Shown here: positions 22,785-33,893 of the stretch, piece after piece | Layout: each line of letters opens with the position of its first letter | Position numbering within the stretch: the stretch's first letter is position 1 | Assembly (NCBI RefSeq): GCF_001540865.1 | Contig: NC_033623.1 | Span: 4,651,833 to 4,715,832 of the forward strand | Direction of reading: 5' to 3' | DNA from: Ananas comosus | Taxonomy: Eukaryota > Streptophyta > Magnoliopsida > Poales > Bromeliaceae | DNA: 64,000 nt | Position numbers and translations under genes: made by a program | Notes under the pieces: model-generated | Told to the model about the DNA's origin: nothing | What the model saw: the letters and a program-made list of their open reading frames with translations, nothing else | The model's database searches: none

Positions 22785-23031
22785 GTATTCTACTCTTGTG
22801 TCTACTTGATTATCATTTTGGTGTGGTTATTGTGTGGTTGATGTTTGTACGCTTGTGCTACGTCATGCATATACAGGTGAGACTCTTTTCGTTTGATCAG
22901 GAGATCCTCTATCCATGTGGCGAGTCTGTGTGCGTCGCGCGGTGTTCTTAAAAAGTGTTTAAAAAAAATTTACACATTTTTCCACTGGTCTTTCTTAAAA
23001 AGGATTCTCAAAAGAACCTCAAGGCACGACA
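22785..23031 (+). repeat. Second, tandem copy of the LTR H terminal segment
   Basis: The segment about 22806-23031 repeats the last ~227 bases of LTR H (22558-22784): TGTGGTTAT, GTGCTACGTC(G/A)TGCAT, CATGTGGCG(G/A)GT, TTAAAAAAA, CTTAAAAAGGATT and an end AAGGCACGACA versus GGGGCGTGACA. The second copy is more mutated. No primer site follows either copy. Confidence 0.7.
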
Positions 23032-23678
23032 TTTTTCCACCAAAAAATAAGTCTATCGACAAAGCTAAATTCAAAATACATACTTTTATATATGGTACAG
23101 ATATAGATGCTTATAGTGCATGTGCGATGCACGTCGCATTTAATTAAATTAAATTTAAGTTTATATTTTGATTTTAAATGGTTATTGGTGGTATGGATCT
23201 ATTTATCAATTGATTTTTTTTTACCTTTAATTTGTCTCCAAATAAGTTTATATATTTTCTTTTTTTGTGTACCTAAATTTTAAAAATTAAATTAATTGAA
23301 AATTTTAAATTAATAAATTTAGATTTAAATCTATGAACAAAACTCAAAATTTGATCTTTATTTTGAATTATAATTTGAATATAAATAGTTATTGAAGACA
23401 GATTTATTTGCCAATCTATCTTTTAAACTTAATTTATTTCTAAGTTATTTAATTGTTTTCAAATTTGATTTTAGTTACAATCAATAAAAGTTATATAACA
23501 ACCAAATATTAGTAGATAATATTGACGTAATCTAAAAATATTCACGTATTTGGGCATGTATGGTTGGCCAAAAGTGAAGCATCAAAAGTGGCACTTTTAG
23601 ACAGTGACGTCTTATCGATCGTTTGGTTTGCGAAAGTGAATATGAAAGTCACTTTACGAAAGTTGGCTGATAAAGTGA
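23032..23678. other. AT-rich intergenic DNA with a dispersed terminal-type repeat
   Basis: 23040-23115 carries the phrase TACTTTTATATATGGTACAGATATAGAT, which recurs near 32505, 32811 and 49170. It resembles the inverted 5' end of plant Helitrons. The rest is AT-rich. 23555-23675 shows repeated AAAGTGA/AGTCACTTT phrases and may be a small MITE, whose other end could not be fixed. No gene seen. Confidence 0.35.
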
Positions 23679-23854
23679 GTTATTATGGGACCCTATGTAG
23701 TCCTATATATATAAAATATAATAGGGTTAAAACTCTTAACCCGGCTTAAGCATTTTGGGTGGTGACTAGGCCCAAGAGGTTAAGAGAGTTAAGCGTGTTA
23801 GGACGGGTGTAGTCCTATGATGGGTGACCCCCTGGGAAGTTAGAGCATCACAGT

Positions 23855-23867
23855 TGGTATCAGAGCC
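23855..23867 (+). other. Primer binding site of Cassandra
   Basis: TGGTATCAGAGCC is fully complementary to the 3' end expected of initiator tRNA-Met, 2 nt after the LTR end. Confidence 0.9.
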
Positions 23868-24117
23868 AATTACCAGCCGTAAGTGTGAGATTAGTATCCG
23901 CTGAGCCAGGATTATACAGTGGGGAAAGCGAGGCTCTCATGTTGTTGACTGTTGTGGGTGGAGTGCAGCTCACCACAAAGTCGGTTTAGGCTAGCGAGAC
24001 GAGTCTCATATCGCCTGGTACTTGTGTATCTAAGCCTGACGAGAACGTCGGGGTTTAAAGAAAGGAGAATGTAAGACCCCAGGTAGTCCTATATATAAGA
24101 TATAATATGACTAAAAC

Positions 24118-24523
24118 TGAAAGTTTTGAGGAGCCCAAGGATCTATCTAGATTGTATCTATCACCTAGAGGGGGGTGAATAGGTGAACGGCCAAAAACCA
24201 CAAATCTCGATGCAATAAAAATAAATGCGGAAAATAAAAAGCACACCGAGATTTACGTGGGAAAACTCCAACTTGGAGAAAAACCCACGGGACCAACATG
24301 CGAAAAAATAATTCACTAAGAGAAAAGATTACAAGGTGATTACCGACTCCACGGACTCAACCTCTCTTAACCTCCTATGAATCTTCGCGCTACCCTCCGG
24401 GTTGTCCACGCCCTCACGTCTGAATCCACGAACGCCTCCACTTCGAATCTACAATACTCCGCTCCGAACTTCTTCAAGACTCCGACTCGACCCACGAAAC
24501 TTGCCAACACATAGGACCTAACA
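24118..24523 (+). mobile_element. Small solo LTR (406 bp) inside the Cassandra 3' LTR
   Basis: Starts TGAAAGTTTTGAGG, ends GGACCTAACA, with the 5-bp target duplication AAAAC at 24113-24117 and 24524-24528. Removing it restores the Cassandra LTR phrase CTAAAACTCTTAACCCGGC. It contains the phrase CACCTAGAGGGGGGTGAATAG, a type of sequence found in LTR regions of many plant genomes. Family not identified. Confidence 0.85.
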
Positions 24524-24691
24524 AAAACTCTTAACCCGGCTTAAGCATTTTGGATGGTGGCTAGGCCCAAGTTGTTAAGAGAGTTAAGTGTGCTACCCCC
24601 GGAAAGTTGGGGTGTCATAGTTATAACTAAATCTCACTTTTTGTCTTTTTCGACTCAAAAAATTTGAAAGTCACTGAAAGTGGAGAGCCTA

Positions 24692-27038
24692 TGTCACGCC
24701 CCGCAACCGCCCATTTGGTCGGTTCGGGCACGTCCACAGACACCGAACGGACAGGACCTCTCTTGTCCACCGAAGGCTCAACCACAACCACGTGTATAGC
24801 AATTTCATCCATAAATCATTTGATATACACAGCTTGCACGAGGGCAAGCAACACAAGAAAGTGAAAGTAAACTAACTACTATTACAACATTCATTATATC
24901 TTACAATATTTAAACAAAATACAAGGGTTATCATTTTCATTACATGGTTTCTATATCCATTTGTCCAAGTCCATTTACATCACATAACCATCAAGTATAT
25001 ATATCATTTTTATACATTGTCCATTCATCAAGTACAAAAGATGAATCTCAAAATGGTATGTAACTAAGCTTGAAGGAGGCCCACTACCTAGAGCGCGATA
25101 CCTTTGCCGCGATCTTCGACCGCCTCGCTCGCGCTAGGATCTGCAAGGTTAGTGGTGTGAGAACTAATGAAAGTTTTCAGTGGGTTCGGCTGCTGACCTC
25201 GCTGACTCACCCACTAAGTCTACTCAGGCATATGTAGGCAAGAAAAGAGATAGATAGTAACCAGAACTAAAGCTACTACAATGCCTGCACAAAACTAGAA
25301 ATAATATACTCATGATGCATGCATCCTATTTTTACCATTACTCAATCAACTTGGTTAACCATTTGGTTAACCTCAACTCACCAAACCAAATCCTTTTTGT
25401 TGGGGAGAATACCGCTACAACCCGACGGGACCATCTGCTGCGGAGAATTCCACTACCAACCCAGTTGATGACACTCCGGAGCTTACCGCCCAAGGTGGAG
25501 CGATCTACCTCGAGCATTCAGACTACCTGTGAGTATGAGCCAATCCTCGCTTGGAGGATACCATGCCACAACTTTGACAAGTTCTCTTTGTTTAGCATTT
25601 CTAATTCTAGGTGCTAACCAATTCATCTAGTGATAGTCCATACTAGCCACAAGTTCATACATGATTTCTTTGTCTAGCATTCACAATACTTGGTGCTACT
25701 CATGCCGTCTAGTCACAATATCACTTTGTTTACTATTGTCATAGTTCAATACTTGTTCACACATCTATAGGGTTTCTAAGTTCATCATGTATTGTCCACA
25801 TGTACTTTACTTCCAAAGCATACCAAATGCTATAATTGAGCCACATATCACACTTACCCTATAATGCATGAAGTCACTATACACATATATAGATGTTCAA
25901 GGAAGAGACTAGACATAACGGGTCATTCGAAGACTTCGGATAGCACCACCCACCTTATCGTGATGCCGGAGTGCGAGAAACCACTTCCCGCGATTTTTTA
26001 GACGACCGCTCCTCTCGTCTCATGACAAATAAAGCCGAAATGAGGTTTTTCCTCAATAACTCGATGTAGACTCGTCGGAACTTCGATCCAAGTCTCCTAA
26101 CACGTCGATTTACTCCTCAATTAGGGCCACAAGATATCAAAGCCAAGTTAGATCTCATATTTCACAAAACCCCATTTTGACTCTAGGTTCATACATGATA
26201 CCCACAAAACAAGTTTTCTTGGAATTTCTTAGCATAAAACAAGCTCTAAAATCCAAGAAAGCTCAAAAACCAACAAATTAGGGAATTTAAACCAAACCCT
26301 AACCAAGAAATGCAAGAAATCTACCTTAGGTTCTTGCTCCAAGAATTTCTCCCTGCTCTTGGACTTCTTCTTCTCCAAAGTCCTCAAATTCTAACTTCAA
26401 ATCCCCTTCATACCACCATGGAGTAGATCTCTTAGAGAGAAGGAGGAGAAGAGATGAGGAGGAGGAGTAAACGAAGTCCCTCTTATGCATGGGATTAACA
26501 GGTGTAAAGGTTGGGGTATTTATAGGAGCCCTACAATTGCATTTAAACCCCTCACCTTTCCTAATTTACACTGTAACAAATCAACCCTTTTTAGTCTGGG
26601 TACCGGTACTTGGGGTGGAGTACCGGTACCAACTTCCAAACCCGAGAGCTACGCAACTCGGTCTGCCTTGGAGTACCGGTACACCCTTCCAGTACCGGTA
26701 CCCGACCAATCTAGTACCGGTACTAGACCACAGTACCGGTACACAGTTTCCTACAGTCCGAATTCCGAGAGCCTATCCAACACGCACTGGTTGGTACCGG
26801 TACCGCATTGCTCTGGTACTGGTACCAAGTGCCAATTCTGCACTTTAACAGCAGGACTACACCAAAGTTTATTTTCGTGCCCGGTTTGCGCCGAAAACAT
26901 ATAAATACCTCCGGAACTTACTTCTAACCATCCCCATGCCTCCAAAATAGCTCGGGGACGTAGCACATCATGCTCAAGCCTCACTTTGATCAATTCGATC
27001 AAAGTTAGCCTTGTGACTCGGGAAATCGGTATGTTATA
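24692..27038 (-). mobile_element. Solo LTR E (2.35 kb)
   Basis: On the + strand it starts TGTCACGCCCCGCAACC and ends ATCGGTATGTTATA (likely once TTACA). Flanking 5-mers are GCCTA (24687-24691) and GCTTA (27039-27043), identical but for one C-to-T change. No internal coding region. It shares with the other long LTRs the GAGAACT...CAGTGGG box near 25157-25182 and, near the opposite end, an array of ACCGGT palindromes, here in the form GTACCGGTAC. ORFs through the array are incidental. Confidence 0.85.
26601..26826 (-). repeat. GTACCGGTAC array in LTR E (7 perfect cores, 1 variant)
   Basis: Seven TACCGGTAC and one TACTGGTACC within 226 bp. The palindrome is longer than in families B, C and D because the flanks TA/GT also pair. 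The array sits 210-440 nt from the LTR 5' end, the same place as in the other families. Confidence 0.88.
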
Positions 27039-27043
27039 GCTTA

Positions 27044-27460
27044 GCTAGGAGGTTATATTTGGTCTTAACTTTAATATTTGAATTTATTTTTAAAATTAAA
27101 TTTTACTTTAAGTTTGAATTAAAATCATGATCATATTCGAATTTTATTTGTAAATTAAAATTCAACATAAAATTTTAAATTCAAGTTTGTAACTTTATAT
27201 TTAAATTTAAATTTTTAAAATTTTATTTTTATTTAAATTTGAATTTTAAAATTTAAATTTAAATATTAAATTTAAAGTTTAATCAAATTAACTTTACCTA
27301 AGAACTTCAATTTGAACTTGATATCAAAGTGGTCCTATTATAAATTCAAATTATCGACTACAATTTGAATTTAAAATTTAAATTTTTAAGTTCAAATTCA
27401 AATTCAAATTAAATTTTTTATTTACACTTAATTTTAATAATGAGTTTCAGTTTGAATTTG
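27044..27460. other. Low-complexity AT-rich DNA
   Basis: Made almost wholly of AATTTGAATTT/TTTAAAATT permutations. No ORF, no repeat ends. It lies between LTR E and the start of recognisable pol sequence of element I. Confidence 0.6.
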
Positions 27461-27469
27461 AATTCAAAT

Positions 27470-29865
27470 TATGAAGTCAATGTTTAATTCGTGGATCAGT
27501 TTGTCGTAGTCTTCATTAACAACATACCGATCTACTCGTGGAGCAACGAAAAACACGAAGATTATCTCCGGCAAGTACTCTAGATACTCCGAAAGAACAA
27601 GCTTTGCTCTAAGCTCAAGAAGTGCGAGTTCTAGCCCTGCGAGGTGTCTTTTTTGGGCCACATTGTGACTCAGTCAGGTATTACAGTGGATCCGAAGAAA
27701 GTAGACTCAGTGGTTGAGTGGCCTAGGCCAGCCATGGTGACTGAGATCAGAAGCTTCATTGGTTTGGCAGGTTATTATCGGCGATTCGTCGAGGGCTTCT
27801 CTAAAATCTCCACACCACTAAACAAGTTGACCAGAAAGGGGTCAAAAGTTTCAATGGACTCCTGAGTATCAGCGGAGCTTTGAGGAGTTGAAGGACAGAC
27901 TGACCTGGACAGCCATCTTGGCTTTGTTGCGACATGGTGAGGACTTTGTGGTCTATTACGATGCCTCATGGAAAGGATTGGGGTGTGTACTCATGTAGTA
28001 AGATCGGGTCATTGCCTACGCTTCGCGCCAGCTGAAGGACCATGACAGGAACTACCCGACACATGATCTTGAGCTTTAGGTAGTAGTGTTTGCTCTTAAG
28101 TTATGGAGGCACTATCTCTATGGGGCACATTGTGAGGTATTCACTGATCACCAGACTTTGAATTATCTATTCACCTAGAAGAAACTGAACCTCAGGCAAA
28201 GACGATGGCTTGAGCTCTTGAAGGACTATGACCTCTCTATCTAGTATCATTCGAAAAAGGGGAATGTAGTGGCTGACGCCTTGAGCTGGAAGTAAACCTC
28301 AGTTGACTTGTCCTTCATGATTGCTGGGCAAAATCGCCTAGTGGAGGAGTTCCATCTTCTGCAGATAAAGGTTGTTCCCACTGGGGCCATGACGCAATTG
28401 ATGACCCTTGTGGTGCAGCCAATATTGACGGAGCGGATCGCGCTCGCACAGTCGGCGGACCCATACTTGCAGAAGGTACGGGCGAATATCGAGTAAGGTA
28501 AGGAAGGGTACTTCTCTATCCATCCCGACGAATCTTTTCGTTTTAGGGGCAGGTGGTGTGTGCCTGATGATTCGGAGTTGAGGAAAGATATCCTATCCGA
28601 GGTTCATCAATCCCTGTACACTGTACATCCCGGTGGAACCAAGATGTATTGAGATGTGAAATAGAATTTCTGGTGGCCTAGGAGAAGTTAGACGTGACAC
28701 ACCACATGGCCTAGTGCTTGGTGTGTCAGCAGGTGAAGACTGAGCATCAGCGACCGGCGGGGATACTCCAACCACTTTGATACCTGTGTGGAAGTGGGAA
28801 TAGATTACGATGGATTTCGTCATGGTATTGCCTCGATCACAACGGGGACACAATGTGATCTGGGTCATTGTGGACCGGTTGATGAAATCAGCTCACTTTT
28901 TGCTAGTGCACACTATGTGGTCCCGAGGTTAGTTGGCACAAATTTACATTGAGGAGATTTTTTGAGTTTATGGGGTGCTAGTGTCGATCATGTAGGATTG
29001 GGACACTCACTTCATATCCTAATTGTGAAGGAGCTTGAAGCAAGCTATGGGTACGAAGTTGAACTTCAGTACGGCTTTCCATCCCTAGAGCGACGGTCAG
29101 TCAGAGCGAGTCATCCAGCAAGGATATGCTTCTTGCATGCATCCTGGATTATCGAAGGACGATTCAAGTACTTACCGCTGGTAGAGTTTGTATCAGGCGA
29201 GCATCGGGATAGCTCTGTATGAGGCTTTATATGGGCATCGATGTCGGTCCCTTATCTATTAGGACAATGTTAGAGAATACCGGGTGATCGGGCCGAACTT
29301 AGTGGAGGACACGGAGGCGAAGATCCGTATTGTGAAAAAGCGGTTATAGACTGCGCAGAGCCGGCTGACGAGCTATGCAAAACTGCGACAGCGTGACCTG
29401 GAGTTCCAGGTCAGCAAGCACATGTTGCTCAAGGTATCGCCATCCAGGGAGATCAAATGATTCGATTTACGGAACAAGCTTAGTCCGTAGTTTGTTGGAC
29501 CATTTGAGATCCTAGAGCATATTGGTCTAGTGGCGTACAGGTTGGCTCTTCCTCCGAGTCTCTCCTGGGTGCATAACGTTTTTCATGTCTCCATGCTTCA
29601 GAAGTATATTCCAGATCCGTCCCACATTAGCAGTCCGACGAATATCCAGCTGTGGGAGGATCTTAGTTTCGATAAGGCTCCGATACGAATATTGGCACAT
29701 GAGGTGAGGCAACTATGGAATGGGAGCATTCCGTATGTGAAGGTCTAGTGGAAAAATCACGAGGAGCACGCGGCTACTTAGGAGCTTAAGTTCGATATGC
29801 GTGAGCGGTATTCGCAATTGTTTACGGGGGATGTAAGATTAAGTTTCGAGAACAAAACTTCTTGT
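27470..29865 (+). pseudogene. Heavily decayed gypsy pol (element I): RT end, RNase H, integrase, tail
   Basis: Begins within reverse transcriptase (FVVVFINNI near 27500, where active relatives have FIDD), then the thumb ([39 protein letters not shown]), RNase H (VYYDASWKGLGCVLM), HPGGTKMY of the integrase zinc region near 28628, and the terminal IFHVS..LRKY-like segment ([19 protein letters not shown] near 29570). The sequence then passes through a tail (near 29780) where Trp is TAG. Very many stops interrupt it, often TAG where relatives have TGG or CAG, along with frameshifts through the integrase core. Gag, protease and the first half of RT are missing. It cannot make enzyme. Confidence 0.85.
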
Positions 29866-29879
29866 AAGGGGAGGAGTGA
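29866..29879 (+). other. Polypurine tract of element I
   Basis: AAGGGGAGGAGTGA immediately precedes TGTAATATCTGAGATTTTG, an LTR-like start. Confidence 0.6.
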
Positions 29880-30159
29880 TGTAATATCTGAGATTTTGTT
29901 TAATGGGAATCCAAGTTTTGAATTTGAATTTAAATTGAATTCTTTATATATATATATATATATATATTGAGAGAGAGAGAGAGAGAGAGTTAGGCTAGAA
30001 TTCTATTAATAGTATTTGACTCATTTTGTTTTCAAGCTTTTATCCTTTGGATCAATTCCTTTGATCATTTCTAACCATTGGAATAAATATTATAATCCAG
30101 TGGAAACCACTCAATCCTAGAGGGACCACTCAACCCTAAGAGACTAATATTATTCTAAC
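29880..30159 (+). mobile_element. Start of 3' LTR of element I (family H)
   Basis: Starts TGTAATATCTGAG after the polypurine tract. Includes a (TA)n run 29945-29968 and a (GA)n run 29969-29989. It is interrupted at 30160 by a C-family LTR end. Sequence after the N at 30606 (ATTTGAATTTAATTATATATA) resembles 29921-29950, so the same LTR or another copy resumes there. Confidence 0.5.
29945..29989 (+). repeat. (TA)n-(GA)n compound microsatellite
   Basis: About 12 TA units followed by about 10 GA units. Confidence 0.95.
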
Positions 30160-30605
30160 TGTCACGCCCCGGGACCGGCAGAGGCACTCCCGGTAGCGTG
30201 GCCAGACCCGCCATATGTCAGCACATATAAGGCGTCTACCACAACAGCGAAAATAAAACCAAAGATAATCAACATCTAGAGATATCATAGCACAAATAGA
30301 TCTATCATCTACAACAAGGTAAAAGAAAAATACTAAAGCAATAAAAGTGAAACATATAGTTATACAATATCTGTTCAAAATGGTACACAAAAGGGTGGTC
30401 TCTAATACACTGGTACAGCTCTCAACCTCTCCAAATTAAGAAAACATCGAGAGGTAGACCACCTATCAACTCGTCACTTGCTGAAGAGCTAGCTCGAAGC
30501 AACGCCCTTCCCACGGTCCCTAACCTCTCCCGGTGTGGAAGGCTCTGAAAGAAAACATAAAACAGAGAGCGTGAGAACTATAATTTATAGTTTCCAGTGG
30601 GCAAT
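30160..30605 (-). mobile_element. C-family LTR end fragment, cut by an assembly join
   Basis: TGTCACGCCCCGGGACCGGCAGAGG onward matches 40297-40745 of the element C 5' LTR and stops inside the conserved CCAGTGGGCAAT box at the single N. The 5 bases before it (CTAAC) do not match the CTATC that follows the element C 5' LTR at 42939, so it need not be the same insertion. Confidence 0.75.
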
Positions 30606-30606
30606 N
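30606..30606. other. Assembly join (single N)
   Basis: A lone N separates two unrelated repeat sequences: truncated C-family LTR on the left, AT-rich family H LTR on the right. Distance and order across it are not reliable. Confidence 0.8.
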
Positions 30607-30634
30607 ATTTGAATTTAATTATATATATATAACT

Positions 30635-30692
<58 letters not shown>

Positions 30693-32361
30693 GTGAAGCT
30701 ACTATGCTTTTGGAAGCACGGAGCCTTCCGTGCTTCCAGGTTATTTTCAATGTTGCAACTTTCGAATCGTCGATCGGCTTCATTAAACTTGATCTAGAGT
30801 ATTTGAAGTACCTAGAAAATAAATTTTATGATTTTTCGATATCATTTGCCTAGTGATCAAAGGAGCTCAAAATCAATAATTTTAATGGCCGTAGTGAGCC
30901 GTTTGCAAGTTTAACGGTGTAGAAATATCCAAATCACGTGATATTTTGATAGAAAATTTTTTATACTATATAAAATAAATCAATATCTTTGATCTAAAAT
31001 CTTAATATCATATTATCACGTTTTGTAAGATTTTTATTTTCAGCCGTTGATTTTGAGCCCTTTCGTTCACTAGGCAAATAATATCGAAAAATCGCATAAT
31101 TTATTTTCTAGGTACTTCAAATACTTTAGATCAAGTTTAACGGATCCGATCGACGATTCGAAAGTCGCCACATGAAAAACGACCTGAAAGCACGGAAGGC
31201 TCCGTGCTTCCAAAAGCATAGTAGCCTCACTCTCTCTCTCTCTATATATATATATGGTGGAAGAGATGATGGATTTGTCATGAATCTATGATTGAATCAG
31301 GCGAAACAAAATCGTCGTCTTTATGGTTCAGTAATGCCAGAAGCGCTGGCGTAGTCCATTTACAAATTCGATAGACGGATCTCCCGTGATCACACAATTA
31401 TTGAGATGGGGTCGAAAATGGCAAAATAAAGATCTTGCGAAACCCTCTATATTTTATATATCAAACCATACGAAATCGCACATGGAGGTGCATGCGCATG
31501 TTTACACGCACTGTGGAGGACTTGGCTGAAAATCCTACAAATCAAAGGAGTTTTATGTATTTATCCACCCTTGTATATATAGTAGCATCTAGGGTTTTTC
31601 CTCCATAAACCCTAACCCTAGCCTCTACTCCCTCCAACCTGAGCCAGTCACCTCCTCTCTCACCCCTTTGTGCGCTGCGCGCTCCCCGGCCACCACCGAC
31701 AATGTTCTGGCCGGCCAACCGCTGCCAACTTCATCACCATCTTCCTCTCTTTTATCATCTTCATCACCACCTGCTCCTCCTCTGTCAAGGGCTTTACAAG
31801 GCACACCCCCCACCCGGTGGCATTTTGGTTCTAGACTTTACCCTTTTTCTTTTGATGATTAATCTAAACTATTTGTGGTTCAGTTTAATTTTACTTAGAT
31901 ATGTTTCATTTTGAGATTTTAAATAAAATGTTGTGGAGATATCTTGGAATTAGGTAAATGGTTTTCTACCCCCTCATGATAGCTACTTTTCAAAGATAAA
32001 AAATTTGCGTGTGGAAAACAATTTTAAAAGGTTTTTCGGCTTCTCATGACTGTAGTGTTTCAAAATGAGTTTCTGGGTGGAAAACTCTTTCAACTGATAG
32101 ATGTGGATTTGTGAATCACGAGATGTACTATTGTGATTGTAAACTATGAATGGTTATGGTTGTGACTTTTATTATATGTGATGTCGTGCAAACACAAGAG
32201 AGCCGTGTAGACAAAAAATTCTTTATATTTGTGGCGGATCTGTCATCTCTTGTGTCAAGGTTTCAAAAAAATATATATAGGCACTTTCCGTTAATCCGTT
32301 GGTTTCAATTTGGCTTTCTTTTCAAATAGCTTTATAAAAAAAAGGGACCCCGAGGCGTGAC
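30607..32361 (+). mobile_element. LTR of family H, copy 2, carrying a foldback MITE
   Basis: 31258-31660 matches LTR H copy 1 (20200-20700), including the TATA-telobox region. 32140-32361 matches its terminal segment and ends GGGACCCCGAGGCGTGACA. An AT microsatellite (about 30640-30672) and the MITE 30692-31231 lie in the first part. An ORF at 31702-31914 overlaps the transcript-leader part but has no recognisable homologue to my eye. Confidence 0.65.
30692..31231. mobile_element. Foldback MITE with ~190-bp arms
   Basis: Left arm about 30692-30878 and right arm about 31047-31231 are inverted copies with few differences. Both start AGTGARGCTACTATGC (right arm read on the minus strand). Right inside each tip is a second, local hairpin: GGAAGCACGGA, GCCT loop, TCCGTGCTTCC. 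The middle ~165 bp is AT-rich and only partly paired. No ORF. It sits between AT and CT microsatellites, and no target duplication can be told apart from them. Confidence 0.88.
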
Positions 32362-33216
32362 AAAAAAAAATATCTGTTGGAGAAAAAAGAGAAATTTGAA
32401 GTCTGTTTCGTTACATTATTTATTTTATATAAAAAAAAAGGAACCAAACTTATTTTTTTTGCCGAAAAGTGGGTTTATCGACAAACCAAAATTTGAAATA
32501 CGTGCTTTATATATACTACAGATATTTGAAATTAAATGTTAAAAATATTTAATAAAATAGGAAAGGTTATCCATTAGAGAGTTTTAATATATATATGAAA
32601 TTAAATGTTAATTTAAGTATGTGTTTAAATTATGATATAAAAATATTTAATAAAAACGGAAAGGCTATATATTAGAGAAAAATCCAAATTAAAGTTTGTT
32701 TCATTACGTATCCATTCCTACCCGTTCCTATTCTTATCCTTATATTTCACTTCTTATTTTTATATTTTTTAAAATGGTCTATTGACCGACCGAGTGAAAT
32801 TTGAAATACGTACTTTTATATATAGTATAGATATAGATATATATCAGAGAGATTGCAATACTTACATATTGTCCATCCATTACGCTTGCCATAAAAAATA
32901 ATCAAGAATGATTCGAGATTTGAAATTCAAAAATAACTTACATCTGTTGGTTCCCTTGCAAAGGACTCGGTCGTTGATCCCATGTCTACTTACTTGAAGA
33001 TGAATAGATCTTGATTATCTTTATTTATATATGATGGAAGAGATGAGGGACATGATATAACTAATGTAAAAGTGCGGGAAGGAAATACTTATTTCATGAA
33101 TATTATGCTCCCACACATATTTTAATGCTTATTTGAAAAGAAAAAACATTTTGAAATTAATTTCAAATTTAATTGTTTGTTACAGTTAATAAAAAGTTAG
33201 TATAATAATAATAATT
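32362..33216. other. AT-rich intergenic DNA with dispersed repeat ends
   Basis: Two copies of a phrase AAATTTGAAATACGT(G/A)CTTT(TA)TATATA ending in TAC(T)A(C/T)AGATAT lie at about 32488-32527 and 32790-32840. They match 23070-23110 and 49160-49185. Reversed, they resemble Helitron 5' ends. No gene. Confidence 0.4.
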
Positions 33217-33381
33217 TGTGACAGCCTAATAGTCCCATATCGGATGGGAATGGAGTTGTTATTGGATATATAAGAGGACTCCACCTTAATATAGCCGAGT
33301 TTAGGCATTTTGGATTGATGATTTTGGCCCAACGAGTTGTTATTATTGGCAGGTCGTGTTGTTACATTTGGTATCAGAGCC
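33217..33381 (+). mobile_element. TRIM-like short LTR (150 bp) with primer site
   Basis: LTR 33217-33366 starts TGTGACAGCCTAATAG and ends GTTGTTACA, with a TATA-like GGATATATAAGAGG inside. The primer site TGGTATCAGAGCC follows at 33369-33381. No 5S sequence is present, so it is not Cassandra. About 160 bp of non-coding interior follows, with GTCAGRGTC/AACGAAACGAG phrases, but no clear 3' LTR was found before the Mutator-like insertion at 33553. Confidence 0.75.
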
Positions 33382-33893
33382 GATTCACCAGCTGGAAGTG
33401 GAAGTGTGAGATAAGTCTTAGAGCCAGGGTTGGAATGACAGGCTAAATCAGGGTCAGTGAATAATAAACTAAGTCAGAGTCGGAATGATAAAGTTAACGA
33501 AACGAGTTATTATTATTAGTGAGTAGGGTCGTTACATATGGAATAATATATTGGGGCAATTGCCTATATACCCCTGAAAAGTTTCCGATTTTCTTATTTA
33601 CCCATCTTAGAAGGCTAATATTGAAAATACCCTTCTTATGTTCCAAGTTCTTTCTAATTTACCCCTGCAGTTAAATTCCGTCAGTGAGGTGCTAACAGTT
33701 GCCGTTATCCCTGCAAAATTACCATTTTGCCCATTCCAATATACCCTCGTACCGTAACCTACTTTTCTTATATGCCCTCCATGTAGCCAATACTTTTCTT
33801 ATTTACCCTTAAAATATCAAATTCGTTTCCTATTTACCCTCCAACGGTCATTTCAACGGTAACCTTCTTTTCTAACATTATAAAAGCACATCC

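Larger units (their letters stand above)
23684..24619 (+). mobile_element. Complete Cassandra miniature LTR retrotransposon
   Basis: 5' LTR 23684-23852 (TATGGGACCCTATGTAG ... GCATCACA), primer site TGGTATCAGAGCC at 23855-23867, a ~190-nt non-coding interior, polypurine tract AAAGAAAGGAGAA at 24057-24069, 3' LTR starting TGTAAGACCCCAGG at 24070. The 3' LTR is split by a solo LTR at 24118-24523 and resumes to 24619. Flanking target duplication GTTAT at 23679-23683 and 24620-24624. Both LTRs carry the Cassandra 5S rRNA-like block (in the 5' LTR GTTAAGCGTG ... GATGGGTGACCCCCTGGGAAG). The 5' LTR end reads TA instead of TG and the 3' LTR end TA instead of CA, consistent with age. Without the insert the element is about 525 bp; it codes for nothing and depends on other elements' enzymes. 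Confidence 0.93.

Noticed and set aside
23855..23867. tRNA gene pieces at TGGTATCAGAGCC sites (also 33369, 40276)
   Set aside because: These are primer binding sites adjoining LTR ends; no cloverleaf is present.
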